The notes beneath the pieces were generated by a model, which did no database searches, was not told the origin of the DNA, and worked only from the letters and a program-made list of their open reading frames with translations. From assembly GCA_964389365.1 (NCBI GenBank), contig CAYMDO010000050.1, positions 1-9,342 on the forward strand: a stretch of DNA of 9,342 nt, in the 5' to 3' direction. Made by a program: the position numbers and the translations under genes. This document shows positions 1-6,324 of the stretch, piece after piece. The stretch is from UBA993 sp964389365 (GTDB lineage Bacteria > Bacillota > Dethiobacteria > DTU022). The first letter of the stretch is position 1. The number at the start of each line of letters is the position of its first letter.

Positions 1-53
1 GTTCGGCAAATTAATGGATTTGGAGATTTTTAAAAAAGTATTTGCGGAATGCC

Positions 54-62
54 TGTGTAAAA
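54..62 (-). other. Possible DnaA box (relaxed consensus)
   Basis: The + strand reads TGTGTAAAA, so the - strand reads TTTTACACA. This fits the relaxed DnaA-box consensus TTWTNCACA but not the strict TTATCCACA. It lies 11 bases upstream of the rpmH -35 box, on the side where many Bacillota carry dnaA and oriC. A single relaxed 9-mer can occur by chance, and no second box is seen in the 139 bases available, so this is only suggestive of an oriC edge. Confidence 0.3.
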
Positions 63-73
63 CGAAGGTTTCC

Positions 74-102
74 TTGACACATATATTTTTGTTAAGTATA
101 AT
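74..102 (+). promoter_or_regulatory. Sigma-A promoter of the rpmH operon
   Basis: An exact TTGACA (-35, 74-79) is separated by exactly 17 bases from an exact TATAAT (-10, 97-102). This is a full consensus housekeeping promoter in AT-rich DNA. Transcription should start near 108-110, giving a leader of about 30 nt before the rpmH ATG at 140. It is expected to drive rpmH, rnpA, yidD, yidC and jag, since no other convincing promoter or terminator is seen before 2341. Such strength suits a ribosomal protein gene. Confidence 0.9.
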
Positions 103-139
103 TTTTTTACATTATGAGCGAAAAGTAAAGGGGTTAGCA

Positions 140-274
140 ATGAAGAGAACTTATCAGCCTAAGAAGAGACAAAGAAAAAGGGTGCACGGGTTTTTAAAGC
201 GCATGAGCAGCCAGGCTGGACGGCAGGTTATCAGCAGAAGACGGAGAAAAATGCGAAAAAGATTAAGCGCGTAA
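140..274 (+). CDS. rpmH: 50S ribosomal protein L34
   Basis: Encodes a 44-residue, extremely basic protein of the large ribosomal subunit. It begins MKRTYQPKKRQRKRVHGFLK and ends RKRLSA, which is the family signature from end to end, and 44 residues is the usual length. The ATG at 140 is chosen because it restores the family N-terminus and has an AAAGGGG ribosome binding site at 127-133, six bases upstream. The same frame is open further upstream, but an earlier start would run through the promoter. The middle (SSQAGRQVISRRRR) is slightly diverged but keeps its basic character. rnpA starts 3 nt after the stop, the classical rpmH-rnpA pairing that coordinates ribosome and RNase P supply. Confidence 0.98.
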   Translation: MKRTYQPKKRQRKRVHGFLKRMSSQAGRQVISRRRRKMRKRLSA

Positions 275-277
275 AAG

Positions 278-616
278 ATGCCACTGTTAAGGCTCAAAAA
301 AAACTGGGAATTCCGGCGGGTTTACCGCCACGGCAGGACGGTTGTTTCGCAAAATATCGTCCTTTATTACTGCCCTAACGGCACGAAAAACAAAAGGATC
401 GGTTTTTCGGTCAGCAAAAAGGTCGGGGGCAGTGTGATCAGGAACAGGATTAGGCGCTTATTTAAAGAAGCGGCTCTGCAATTGGGTAGCAAACTGAAAA
501 ATGGTTATGATTTGATCCTTGTCGCCCGCAAGCCATCAGCGGGCCTGAATTTTCAGGAAGCAGTCAGGGAGTTGACTAAACTTTGCCGGAAAGGGCGGCT
601 ATTTTTAACAGAATAA
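278..616 (+). CDS. rnpA: Ribonuclease P protein component
   Basis: Encodes the 112-residue protein subunit of RNase P. It binds the catalytic RNA and helps recognise the 5' leader of precursor tRNAs. The family hallmark, the RNR helix, is visible as RNRIRRLFKEA at residues 55-65, preceded by IGFSVSKKVGG (41-51), as is usual. Length is normal (about 110-120). The ATG lies 3 nt after the rpmH stop with only a weak ribosome binding site, so translational coupling to rpmH is likely. The 3' end overlaps the inferred start of yidD by 34 nt, a common arrangement. The RNase P RNA gene itself is not in the window. Confidence 0.97.
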   Translation: MPLLRLKKNWEFRRVYRHGRTVVSQNIVLYYCPNGTKNKRIGFSVSKKVGGSVIRNRIRRLFKEAALQLGSKLKNGYDLILVARKPSAGLNFQEAVRELTKLCRKGRLFLTE

Positions 617-846
617 CAGGTAAGACCGAGCAGGTTGCAACTAAATGCTGCCTGATCCTGATCAGCGTATACCGGTTATATATTTCTCCTCTAAAGCCAA
701 CGGTTTGCCGTTTTTACCCGCCCTGTTCACAGTATACATATGATGCTTTAAGCAAATATGGCCTTTACAGGGGCCTGTTAATGGGACTGAAAAGAATGTC
801 CCATTGCCATCCCTTCAACCCCGGGGGGTACCACCCGGTAGAATAA
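583..846 (+). CDS. yidD: Membrane protein insertion efficiency factor YidD
   Basis: A small membrane-associated protein thought to assist YidC-dependent insertion of membrane proteins. The family core is clear: YRLYISP (residues 30-36), CRFYPPCSQY (42-51), a short helix with a conserved Gly pair, then the Cys-Pro and Gly-Gly C-terminus CHPFNPGGYHPVE (75-87). The start is uncertain because no ATG or GTG precedes the core. The TTG at 583 has AGGGAG at 566-571 (11-base spacing) and overlaps rnpA by 34 nt. An ATT at 601 has better-placed GGAAAGG but would be a rare initiator. Family members usually have about 20 residues before the YRxxISP motif, so the TTG start gives a slightly long N-terminus. 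yidC follows 26 nt later. Confidence 0.9.
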   Translation: MPERAAIFNRITGKTEQVATKCCLILISVYRLYISPLKPTVCRFYPPCSQYTYDALSKYGLYRGLLMGLKRMSHCHPFNPGGYHPVE

Positions 847-872
847 GGCCTGTTTAATTAGGAGGAAAAAGA

Positions 873-1709
873 ATGATTGATGCAATAGCGCAATTTTTTG
901 GGGTTGTCCTTAGTGGCATATATCAGTATATCCCTAACTTCGGCATTGCGATTATTATCATGACAGTTATGGTGAAGCTGGTAACATTTCCACTCAACAA
1001 CAAGCAGATTCAGTCTGCCAAAAAGATGCAGGCCCTGCAGCCTGAGATGAAAAAGATCCAGCAGAAGTATAAAGACGACAAAGAGAAACAGAACCAGGCG
1101 ATGAGCGAGTTTATGAAAGAGAACAACATGAACCCGTTGGCCGGGTGCCTGCCGCTTTTAGTGCAGTTCCCAATTCTGATCGGGATATTCAGTTTGCTGC
1201 GTGAAGCGGATATTTATCTTGATATGAGCGTTATCAACCCATTCCTTTTCCAAAAAGCAGAGCTGATCGACTTGCTGGCTGTACCGGATGTCAGCCTTGA
1301 GAATTTCCTGAGCAACGTCAGCATCTATTATCTTTTTCCGCTGATTGCCGGCGCAACCACTTATATTTACTCGCTGATGTCGATGTCAACCGACAGCAAC
1401 CAAAAAATGATGCTCTATATGATGCCGGTTATGATTACCGTTTTTAGCTTCAGCTTTCCCGTGGGACTGGTTATCTACTGGATAATGAACAACGTTTTTT
1501 CCATCGGACAGCATAAATTGATAGTGTACCTGGATGCGATGAAAGAGAAAGAAAAAGCGGCGGACTCAGCCGGTGCCAGGGACAACGGCAGCAGTAATGA
1601 AAAACCGATCCCTGATCGGGAAGATCGGGCTGCAGCCAAAACAGGGCAGCAGGAAAACGCAGATAAATCAGCCAGAGCGCGTTCAAAAAAGGGAAAGGGA
1701 AAAAAATGA
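873..1709 (+). CDS. yidC: Membrane protein insertase YidC/Oxa1/SpoIIIJ
   Basis: A 278-residue polytopic inner-membrane insertase that inserts and folds membrane proteins alone or with SecYEG. The start has AGGAGG at 860-865, seven bases before the ATG. Visible elements are a hydrophobic segment at about 22-41 leading into the family motif FPLNNKQ, a charged cytoplasmic hairpin (KKMQALQPEMKKIQQKY, 50-66), NPLAGCLPLLVQFPI (87-101), and further membrane segments near 90-108, 149-169 and 181-208. The conserved positive residue of the insertion groove appears as Lys35 in VMVKLV, where Bacillus and E. coli have Arg. There is no lipobox or long periplasmic domain, as in short clostridial forms. The last roughly 55 residues are a polar, charged tail ending SKKGKGKK, suited to ribosome contact. 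Its stop overlaps the jag start (ATGA). Confidence 0.97.
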   Translation: MIDAIAQFFGVVLSGIYQYIPNFGIAIIIMTVMVKLVTFPLNNKQIQSAKKMQALQPEMKKIQQKYKDDKEKQNQAMSEFMKENNMNPLAGCLPLLVQFPILIGIFSLLREADIYLDMSVINPFLFQKAELIDLLAVPDVSLENFLSNVSIYYLFPLIAGATTYIYSLMSMSTDSNQKMMLYMMPVMITVFSFSFPVGLVIYWIMNNVFSIGQHKLIVYLDAMKEKEKAADSAGARDNGSSNEKPIPDREDRAAAKTGQQENADKSARARSKKGKGKK

Positions 1710-2326
1710 GCGGATACGAAGAAACTGGCAGAACTACCGACGAAGCCATTGAAAAAGCACTGACAAAGTTGGGGATCAAAAAAGATAATGCCAGGATTGA
1801 AATTTTGAGCGAGTCATCGGCAGGGCTCCTGGGGCTGATCGGGAACAAAGTGGCAAGAGTAAAAGTGACACCCCTCCGGACCGCAGGCCAGTACCTCAAG
1901 GAATATCTCAACGCATTGCTGGATTTAATGGCTGTCAGCGGTACGGTATGGATTGATGAAGATGAAGAAAAACTGAGCGCAGAGATTGAAGGGACCGATG
2001 TTGGTGCTTTAATCGGCTGGCGCGGTAGAACGCTGGGCGATTTACAGTACCTACTGAATATCATTGTCAGAAGGCAGTTTCCCGGCTTGAACAAAATGGT
2101 GGTAATCGACATTGAAAAGTACCGTTTCAGGCGGGAAAAAACCCTGACACAACTGGCAAGAAGCGTCGCAAAAAAAGTCAGTTCCGGTGGACATGAACAG
2201 GCGCTTGAACCGATGACCCCGCAGGAGCGGCGCATAATCCACTTAGCACTGCAGGACGATCCGGATGTAACCACTTACAGTTCGGGGCAGGAGCCTTACA
2301 GGAAAGTAATTGTGGCTCCGCGCTAA
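1706..2326 (+). CDS. jag: RNA-binding protein Jag/KhpB (EloR)
   Basis: A 206-residue cytoplasmic RNA-binding protein. In Gram-positives the family (Jag, KhpB, EloR) pairs with KhpA and affects cell elongation and division. Three domains are visible: an N-terminal Jag domain (about 1-55, TTDEAIEKALTKLGI), a KH domain with the GxxIGxxGxTL loop (GALIGWRGRTL, 100-110), and a C-terminal R3H domain with the Arg-x3-His pair at R175 and H179 in TPQERRIIHLAL. Length matches Bacillus Jag. The start ATG overlaps the yidC stop by 4 nt with AAAGGGA at 1694-1700, so translation is probably coupled. A strong terminator follows 14 nt after the stop, closing the rpmH operon. Confidence 0.96.
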   Translation: MSGYEETGRTTDEAIEKALTKLGIKKDNARIEILSESSAGLLGLIGNKVARVKVTPLRTAGQYLKEYLNALLDLMAVSGTVWIDEDEEKLSAEIEGTDVGALIGWRGRTLGDLQYLLNIIVRRQFPGLNKMVVIDIEKYRFRREKTLTQLARSVAKKVSSGGHEQALEPMTPQERRIIHLALQDDPDVTTYSSGQEPYRKVIVAPR

Positions 2327-2340
2327 AATGGATGATAACG

Positions 2341-2375
2341 GCCGCCCCGGTGATTTTTTAGGGGCGGCTTTTATT
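2341..2375 (+). terminator. Rho-independent terminator after jag
   Basis: A perfect 8-bp GC-rich stem, GCCGCCCC (2341-2348) with GGGGCGGC (2361-2368), has a 12-nt loop and is followed directly by TTTTATT. It sits 14 nt after the jag stop and only 33 nt before mnmE. It should end most transcripts of the rpmH-jag operon, or act as an attenuator letting some through to mnmE. Confidence 0.88.
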
Positions 2376-2407
2376 ATGCCCGAAACAACCTGAAAAGATG
2401 TGATTAG

Positions 2408-3811
2408 ATGAAGATGGAAAGCAGAGCAAATATCAGCGATACAATTGTGGCTATCAGCACCCCTCTCGGCGAAGGCGGTATCGGTATCGTCAGGTTGAGC
2501 GGACCGGAATCTTTTTTGGCAGTCTGTAAAATATTTAATTGCCTTAAAAGCAGCGAGCCGGGATTTCCAAAACCGAGATACCTGTATTACGGAACATTGA
2601 AAGATCTCAAAGGCGAAACAGTTGATGAAGCGCTGGTCTCTTTTATGCCTGCCCCCTATACTTATACCCGCGAGGATTTGGTTGAAATCAACTGTCACAG
2701 CGGGATTGTTAATCTGCGTGCCATATTGAAAACTATATTGGCGATGGGTATCAGGCTTGCCGAGCCAGGTGAATTTACCAAAAGGGCCTTTTTAAATGGC
2801 CGAATCGATCTCAGCCGGGCTGAAGCGGTCATAGGCCTGATTCGTGCCCGCTCGGAAGAGGCGGCAAAGGCATCCCTCCGCACTTTACAGGGAAAACTAG
2901 CCGAAACAGTGGAAAATATAAGAAGCAGAATTATTGTGATCAGGGCTCCGATAGAAGCTGAAATTGATTATCCGGAGGAATTCATGGACGCACTGCCGGC
3001 AGGTGAAACAATCCAGTCTGATCTGCAGGCGATCAAAGATCAGCTGGAGCAGCTGTTAAAGGGAATTACAAGGAACAGGGCTTACCAGGAGGGTGTAGCC
3101 GTTGCAATTATCGGGAAACCAAATGTTGGTAAATCGTCCCTTCTCAACAGGCTGCTTGGAGATCAGAGGGCAATCGTGCATGAGATGCCGGGTACCACCC
3201 GCGATCTGCTTGAAGGCTATTTATCGCTGGGCGGCTACCCGTTAAGGCTGATCGATACAGCGGGGATACAGGGAACTGCGGATCCGGTTGAAGCCGAGGG
3301 GATAAAGCGAGCCCGGAACGTTGCGGCAGAAGCACAGCTGGTTTTGCTGGTGCTCGATGGTAGTTTGCCTTTTGACCAGGATGTAGCCGGCTTGATCTCC
3401 TCAATCGGGGCAGGCATGAATTTAATTGTTATTGTCAATAAAAGCGATTTACCGCAACTAGTAACCGAAAGTGAAGTGAAAAGACAATTTGGGGAAGCGG
3501 CGATAGTTACTGTTTCCGCCCTTGAAGGCGCAGGGATCCCTTCACTCGAACAGGCTGTTGCCGAGAGGCTGGACAAGCATTTCGGAGAGCTCAGCGACAG
3601 CCCGATGCTGATCACTTTTCGGCAGGAAGGTATCCTAAACGAAGCTTTAATTGGAATCAGGCAGGCTGAAAAGGTGCTGTTTTCCGAACCAGCAGAGATC
3701 TTCAGTATGTTGCTGCAGCAGGCATGGTCCGTTTTAGGGCAGATCACCGGCAGTGCGGCAGACGAAGATTTGCTTGATCGGGTTTTTAGCGAATTTTGCC
3801 TCGGCAAGTAA
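2408..3811 (+). CDS. mnmE: tRNA uridine-5-carboxymethylaminomethyl GTPase MnmE
   Basis: A 467-residue GTPase. With MnmG it installs the (carboxymethyl)aminomethyl group on the wobble U34 of certain tRNAs, using a folate one-carbon donor and FAD. The N-terminal folate-binding domain (about 8-125) begins DTIVAISTPLGEGGIGIVRL. The helical domain flanks a G domain with P-loop GKPNVGKS (236-243), GTTRD (262-266), DTAG (283-286), NKSD (344-347) and SAL (370-372). Glu295 fits the catalytic Glu of the family. The C-terminus FCLGK keeps the conserved Cys464. Oddities are Gln288 where DTAG is normally followed by hydrophobic-Arg, and a diverged C-terminal helical region. The start has no strong ribosome binding site, and ATG 2414 is an alternative. 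The expected downstream partner mnmG is missing, and rsmG begins 24 nt after the stop. Confidence 0.96.
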   Translation: MKMESRANISDTIVAISTPLGEGGIGIVRLSGPESFLAVCKIFNCLKSSEPGFPKPRYLYYGTLKDLKGETVDEALVSFMPAPYTYTREDLVEINCHSGIVNLRAILKTILAMGIRLAEPGEFTKRAFLNGRIDLSRAEAVIGLIRARSEEAAKASLRTLQGKLAETVENIRSRIIVIRAPIEAEIDYPEEFMDALPAGETIQSDLQAIKDQLEQLLKGITRNRAYQEGVAVAIIGKPNVGKSSLLNRLLGDQRAIVHEMPGTTRDLLEGYLSLGGYPLRLIDTAGIQGTADPVEAEGIKRARNVAAEAQLVLLVLDGSLPFDQDVAGLISSIGAGMNLIVIVNKSDLPQLVTESEVKRQFGEAAIVTVSALEGAGIPSLEQAVAERLDKHFGELSDSPMLITFRQEGILNEALIGIRQAEKVLFSEPAEIFSMLLQQAWSVLGQITGSAADEDLLDRVFSEFCLGK

Positions 3812-3835
3812 AGAGAAAGCGTCAGGTAAGTAACG

Positions 3836-4564
3836 ATGGTGCGGGATATAACACCGGGAATTGTTCTCAACGCGGCGCTGGATAACCTCGGGCTAGATTT
3901 GGATAACACAAAAAAGGAGCTGCTGTTGCAATATTGTAATCTCCTGCTGCAAGGCCATAATAAAAAGCGCCTTACCGCAGAAAACTCGATTACCGGCTTA
4001 ATCAAACGGCAGATTTTCGACTCCCTCTATCCGATTAAGATAATCGGATTTGCAAAAGGCAGCCGCTTGGCCGACCTGGGAAGCGGTGGGGGGCTGCCGG
4101 GTGTTCCCCTGGCCATCTGCTTGCCGGATTGCACGTTATTCCTGATCGAAGCCAGCGAGAATAAAGCTGAATTCCTAGAAAAAACAGCATATGAACTGCA
4201 GCTTGAAAATATAGTTATAGTTAAGCAGCGGGCAGAATTGAGCGGGCATGATGCCCGCTACCGTGAGCAATTTGACTTCGTCCTGAGCAAGGCGGTTGCC
4301 GAAGCTGCTGTGCTGGCAGAGCTTACAATGCCGTTGCTGCTGCCCGGCGGGAAAGCAATATTTTACAAGGGCCCGCGCGGAGTGCAGGAAATGGCAGAAG
4401 CAGCAAGGGCGCTATCACTTTGCGGGGGCAAAGTGATTAGCCAGTATAACTATGATCTGCCGTCGGGTGAAAAAAGAACTATCTACCTGATCGGGAAAGT
4501 TGCAATAACACCCGCGCAATACCCACGTTCCGCAGGCAAGCCGGCGCGCCGGCCGCTAAAATAA
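3836..4564 (+). CDS. rsmG: 16S rRNA (guanine-N7) methyltransferase RsmG
   Basis: Uses S-adenosylmethionine to methylate N7 of G527 (E. coli numbering) in the 530 loop of 16S rRNA. Loss of it in other bacteria gives low-level streptomycin resistance. The SAM-binding motif is clear as LADLGSGGGLPGVPLAI (78-94), followed by LIEASENKAEFL (103-114), the RAE motif at 132-134, SKAVAE (151-156, usually SRAVAE), YKGPRG (177-182) and the C-terminal PRSAGKPARRPL (230-241). The usual His before the xxDS motif is Gln59. The length of 242 is normal. A modest AGGT lies eight bases before the ATG. It sits where mnmG would normally precede it, and probably shares a transcript with mnmE. GidB is an older name. 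Confidence 0.96.
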   Translation: MVRDITPGIVLNAALDNLGLDLDNTKKELLLQYCNLLLQGHNKKRLTAENSITGLIKRQIFDSLYPIKIIGFAKGSRLADLGSGGGLPGVPLAICLPDCTLFLIEASENKAEFLEKTAYELQLENIVIVKQRAELSGHDARYREQFDFVLSKAVAEAAVLAELTMPLLLPGGKAIFYKGPRGVQEMAEAARALSLCGGKVISQYNYDLPSGEKRTIYLIGKVAITPAQYPRSAGKPARRPLK

Positions 4565-4592
4565 TGAAAGCCCCGCAGAAAGGCTGCTTTTG

Positions 4593-4618
4593 AACCCGGG
4601 TTGAAGGAATGCCGGGTT
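4593..4618 (+). terminator. Hairpin between rsmG and noc, possible weak terminator
   Basis: AACCCGG (4593-4599) can pair with CCGGGTT (4612-4618) across a 12-nt loop. The following bases, GCTTGTCTAATTT, are only partly T-rich, so termination would be inefficient. The left arm also contains the perfect palindrome AACCCGGGTT (4593-4602). The rest of the 106-nt gap to noc holds no convincing -35/-10 pair, only AT-rich sequence with an AAGG ahead of the noc start. Confidence 0.35.
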
Positions 4619-4670
4619 GCTTGTCTAATTTAAAGTAAGTATCCTAAGTCTTAAGTAAGGTGCTGGTGAA

Positions 4671-5540
4671 ATGACAGAGAAATGGATAGATCAATTTCCA
4701 CTCCCGGATAGTGAACCGACTACGGAAAATATTATTGCCATCGACTTGACCCGGGTAAGACCGAACCCCTTTCAGCCCCGCCGTGAAATAGCGGAGGAGA
4801 AAATAAACGAGCTGGCCCGGTCTATTAAATCCTGTGGGTTGATTCAGCCGATTGTGGTCCGCAGGGCTGGAGATGGTTATCAGCTTGTTGTGGGCGAGCG
4901 CCGTTACCTTGCCTGTTGCTCGCTGGGCTGGAAAAAAATAGCCGCTTCGGTAAGAACGCTTTCCGACGATGCCATGGCAACGATAGCTCTAATAGAAAAC
5001 CTGCAGAGGGAAAACCTGAATTATATTGAAGAAGCGATCGGTTATACCAGCCTGATGAAAAGCTTTAACCTTACCCAGGAACAGCTGGCACAGCGTTTGG
5101 GGAAAAGCCAGTCTACTATAGCCAACAAGATCAGGCTGCTCAAGCTCAGTGATGAAATCAGGAAAAAATTGCTGAAAAATGGGCTTACGGAGCGTCATGC
5201 AAGGGCTTTGCTCAGGATTGATGAAGAAGAAGCGCAAGTGAAGATGATACACGAGATTACCGAGAGGGGCCTTACAGTCAGCCAGGCTGAAAAGAGGATC
5301 GATCGGATCCAGGAAACAAAGGGAGAGCGCAGGACGAACAGTCGGACCAAGCCGATTATCAGAGACATGAGGATTGTCTTAAACACGATCAGGGAAGCGG
5401 TCTCAATTATGCACAGCTCAGGCCTTTACCCGGAAGTGGACGAGACCGTTGAACAGGATTATATTGAGGTAACAATTCGCCTGACCAGGGAAATGATCGA
5501 AGCGAGAAAACCCGGGGCCTTAAAACCGCTGGCAGATTGA
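4671..5540 (+). CDS. noc: Nucleoid occlusion protein Noc (ParB-family CTPase)
   Basis: A ParB paralogue that in Bacillus binds NBS sites, spreads with CTP, associates with the membrane and keeps division away from the nucleoid. The N-domain has RVRPNPFQPR (28-37), the CTP-pocket motif GERRYLA (75-81) and ENLQREN (109-115). The helix-turn-helix is LTQEQLAQRLGKSQSTIANK (134-153). Four residues that distinguish Noc from ParB in published specificity work appear in the Noc state: Gln147, Lys153, Lys158 and Arg175. The C-terminal stretch RDMRIVLNTIREAVSIMHSSG (231-251) closely resembles Bacillus Noc. The LGKGLGALI ParA-activating motif is absent, as expected. The N-terminus MTEKWIDQFPLPD is short and acidic, not the basic amphipathic helix of B. 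subtilis Noc. An AAGG lies about ten bases upstream of the ATG. soj follows after 25 nt. Confidence 0.92.
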   Translation: MTEKWIDQFPLPDSEPTTENIIAIDLTRVRPNPFQPRREIAEEKINELARSIKSCGLIQPIVVRRAGDGYQLVVGERRYLACCSLGWKKIAASVRTLSDDAMATIALIENLQRENLNYIEEAIGYTSLMKSFNLTQEQLAQRLGKSQSTIANKIRLLKLSDEIRKKLLKNGLTERHARALLRIDEEEAQVKMIHEITERGLTVSQAEKRIDRIQETKGERRTNSRTKPIIRDMRIVLNTIREAVSIMHSSGLYPEVDETVEQDYIEVTIRLTREMIEARKPGALKPLAD

Positions 5541-5565
5541 TTGTGAAACAGTTAGGAGAGATGAA

Positions 5566-6324
5566 ATGGGACGAGTAATGGCAATCGCCAACCAGAAGGG
5601 GGGCGTGGGTAAAACCACAACTGCAATCAACCTTAGCGCCTCGCTAGCGGCTGGCGGTTCAAAGGTTCTGCTGATCGATACAGATCCGCAGGGCAACTCA
5701 ACTAGCGGTACCGGTTTTAATAAAAACGAAGAAAAAACGTGTATTTACAATGTGTTAATTGACGATCTCCCGTTGAAGGTTGCAGTCAGGGCTTCCAAAT
5801 GGCCGGGCCTCTCCGTCATACCGGCGACAATCCAACTTGCAGGAGCCGAAATCGAGCTGGTCGATATGGATCAGCGGGAGGGGCGCATGAAAAAAGCCCT
5901 GCAACCGATCCGAAACGAATACGATTTTATCATTATAGACTGCCCGCCTTCGCTCGGGCTGCTAACGCTTAATGCCCTAACTGCAGCTGACGGCATCTTA
6001 ATCCCGATCCAGTGCGAGTACTATGCCCTGGAGGGACTGGGGCAATTAATGAATACAATAGCCCTGGTGCGGAAGCATTTAAATAAGAATTTGCGCATTG
6101 AAGGGGTCTTGCTGACCATGTATGACAGCCGCACCAACCTCTCCGAGCAGGTTGCCGAAGAAGTACGCAAGTACTTCAGACAGTATGTTTTTGATACAGT
6201 TATTCCGAGAAATGTCCGGTTAAGCGAGGCGCCCAGCTACGGAAAACATATCCTTGAGTATGACCCCCGCAGCAGGGGGGCGGAATTGCACCTTGACCTG
6301 GCCAGGGAGGTAATGAACAGGTGA
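5566..6324 (+). CDS. soj: Chromosome-partitioning ATPase Soj/ParA
   Basis: A 252-residue ParA-family ATPase that binds DNA non-specifically as an ATP dimer. It cooperates with Spo0J/ParB to separate replication origins and, in Bacillus, influences DnaA. Visible features are the deviant Walker A KGGVGKTT (11-18; signature Lys11, catalytic Lys16), the Walker A' LLIDTDPQGN (35-44, with Asp40), Walker B IIIDCPP (122-128), and the DNA-binding arginines Arg189 (YDSRTNLSEQV) and Arg218 (NVRLSEAPSYG), which fall at the same numbers as in B. subtilis Soj. There is no N-terminal helix-turn-helix, so it is the short chromosomal type. AGGAGAG at 5554-5560 precedes the ATG at 5566. An out-of-frame ATG at 5561 would stop almost at once. 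It overlaps spo0J by 4 nt (GTGA). Confidence 0.97.
   Translation: MGRVMAIANQKGGVGKTTTAINLSASLAAGGSKVLLIDTDPQGNSTSGTGFNKNEEKTCIYNVLIDDLPLKVAVRASKWPGLSVIPATIQLAGAEIELVDMDQREGRMKKALQPIRNEYDFIIIDCPPSLGLLTLNALTAADGILIPIQCEYYALEGLGQLMNTIALVRKHLNKNLRIEGVLLTMYDSRTNLSEQVAEEVRKYFRQYVFDTVIPRNVRLSEAPSYGKHILEYDPRSRGAELHLDLAREVMNR

Noticed and set aside
14..139. In-frame upstream extension of rpmH
   Set aside because: It runs through an exact sigma-A promoter, has no L34 homology, and the ATG at 140 has its own ribosome binding site and gives the canonical 44-residue protein.
1471..2274. Long open frame on the - strand opposite yidC and jag
   Set aside because: It is antisense to two well-supported genes, and its Ser/Cys/Leu-rich composition is typical of a shadow frame.
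2310..2329. TTGTGG ... TAAAAT as an mnmE promoter
   Set aside because: The spacing of 8 bases is far from the 16-18 needed, and the site lies upstream of a strong terminator.
3235..4005. Long open frame on the - strand opposite mnmE and rsmG
   Set aside because: It is Ser-rich, resembles no family I know, spans the junction of two real genes and has no ribosome binding site that I trust.
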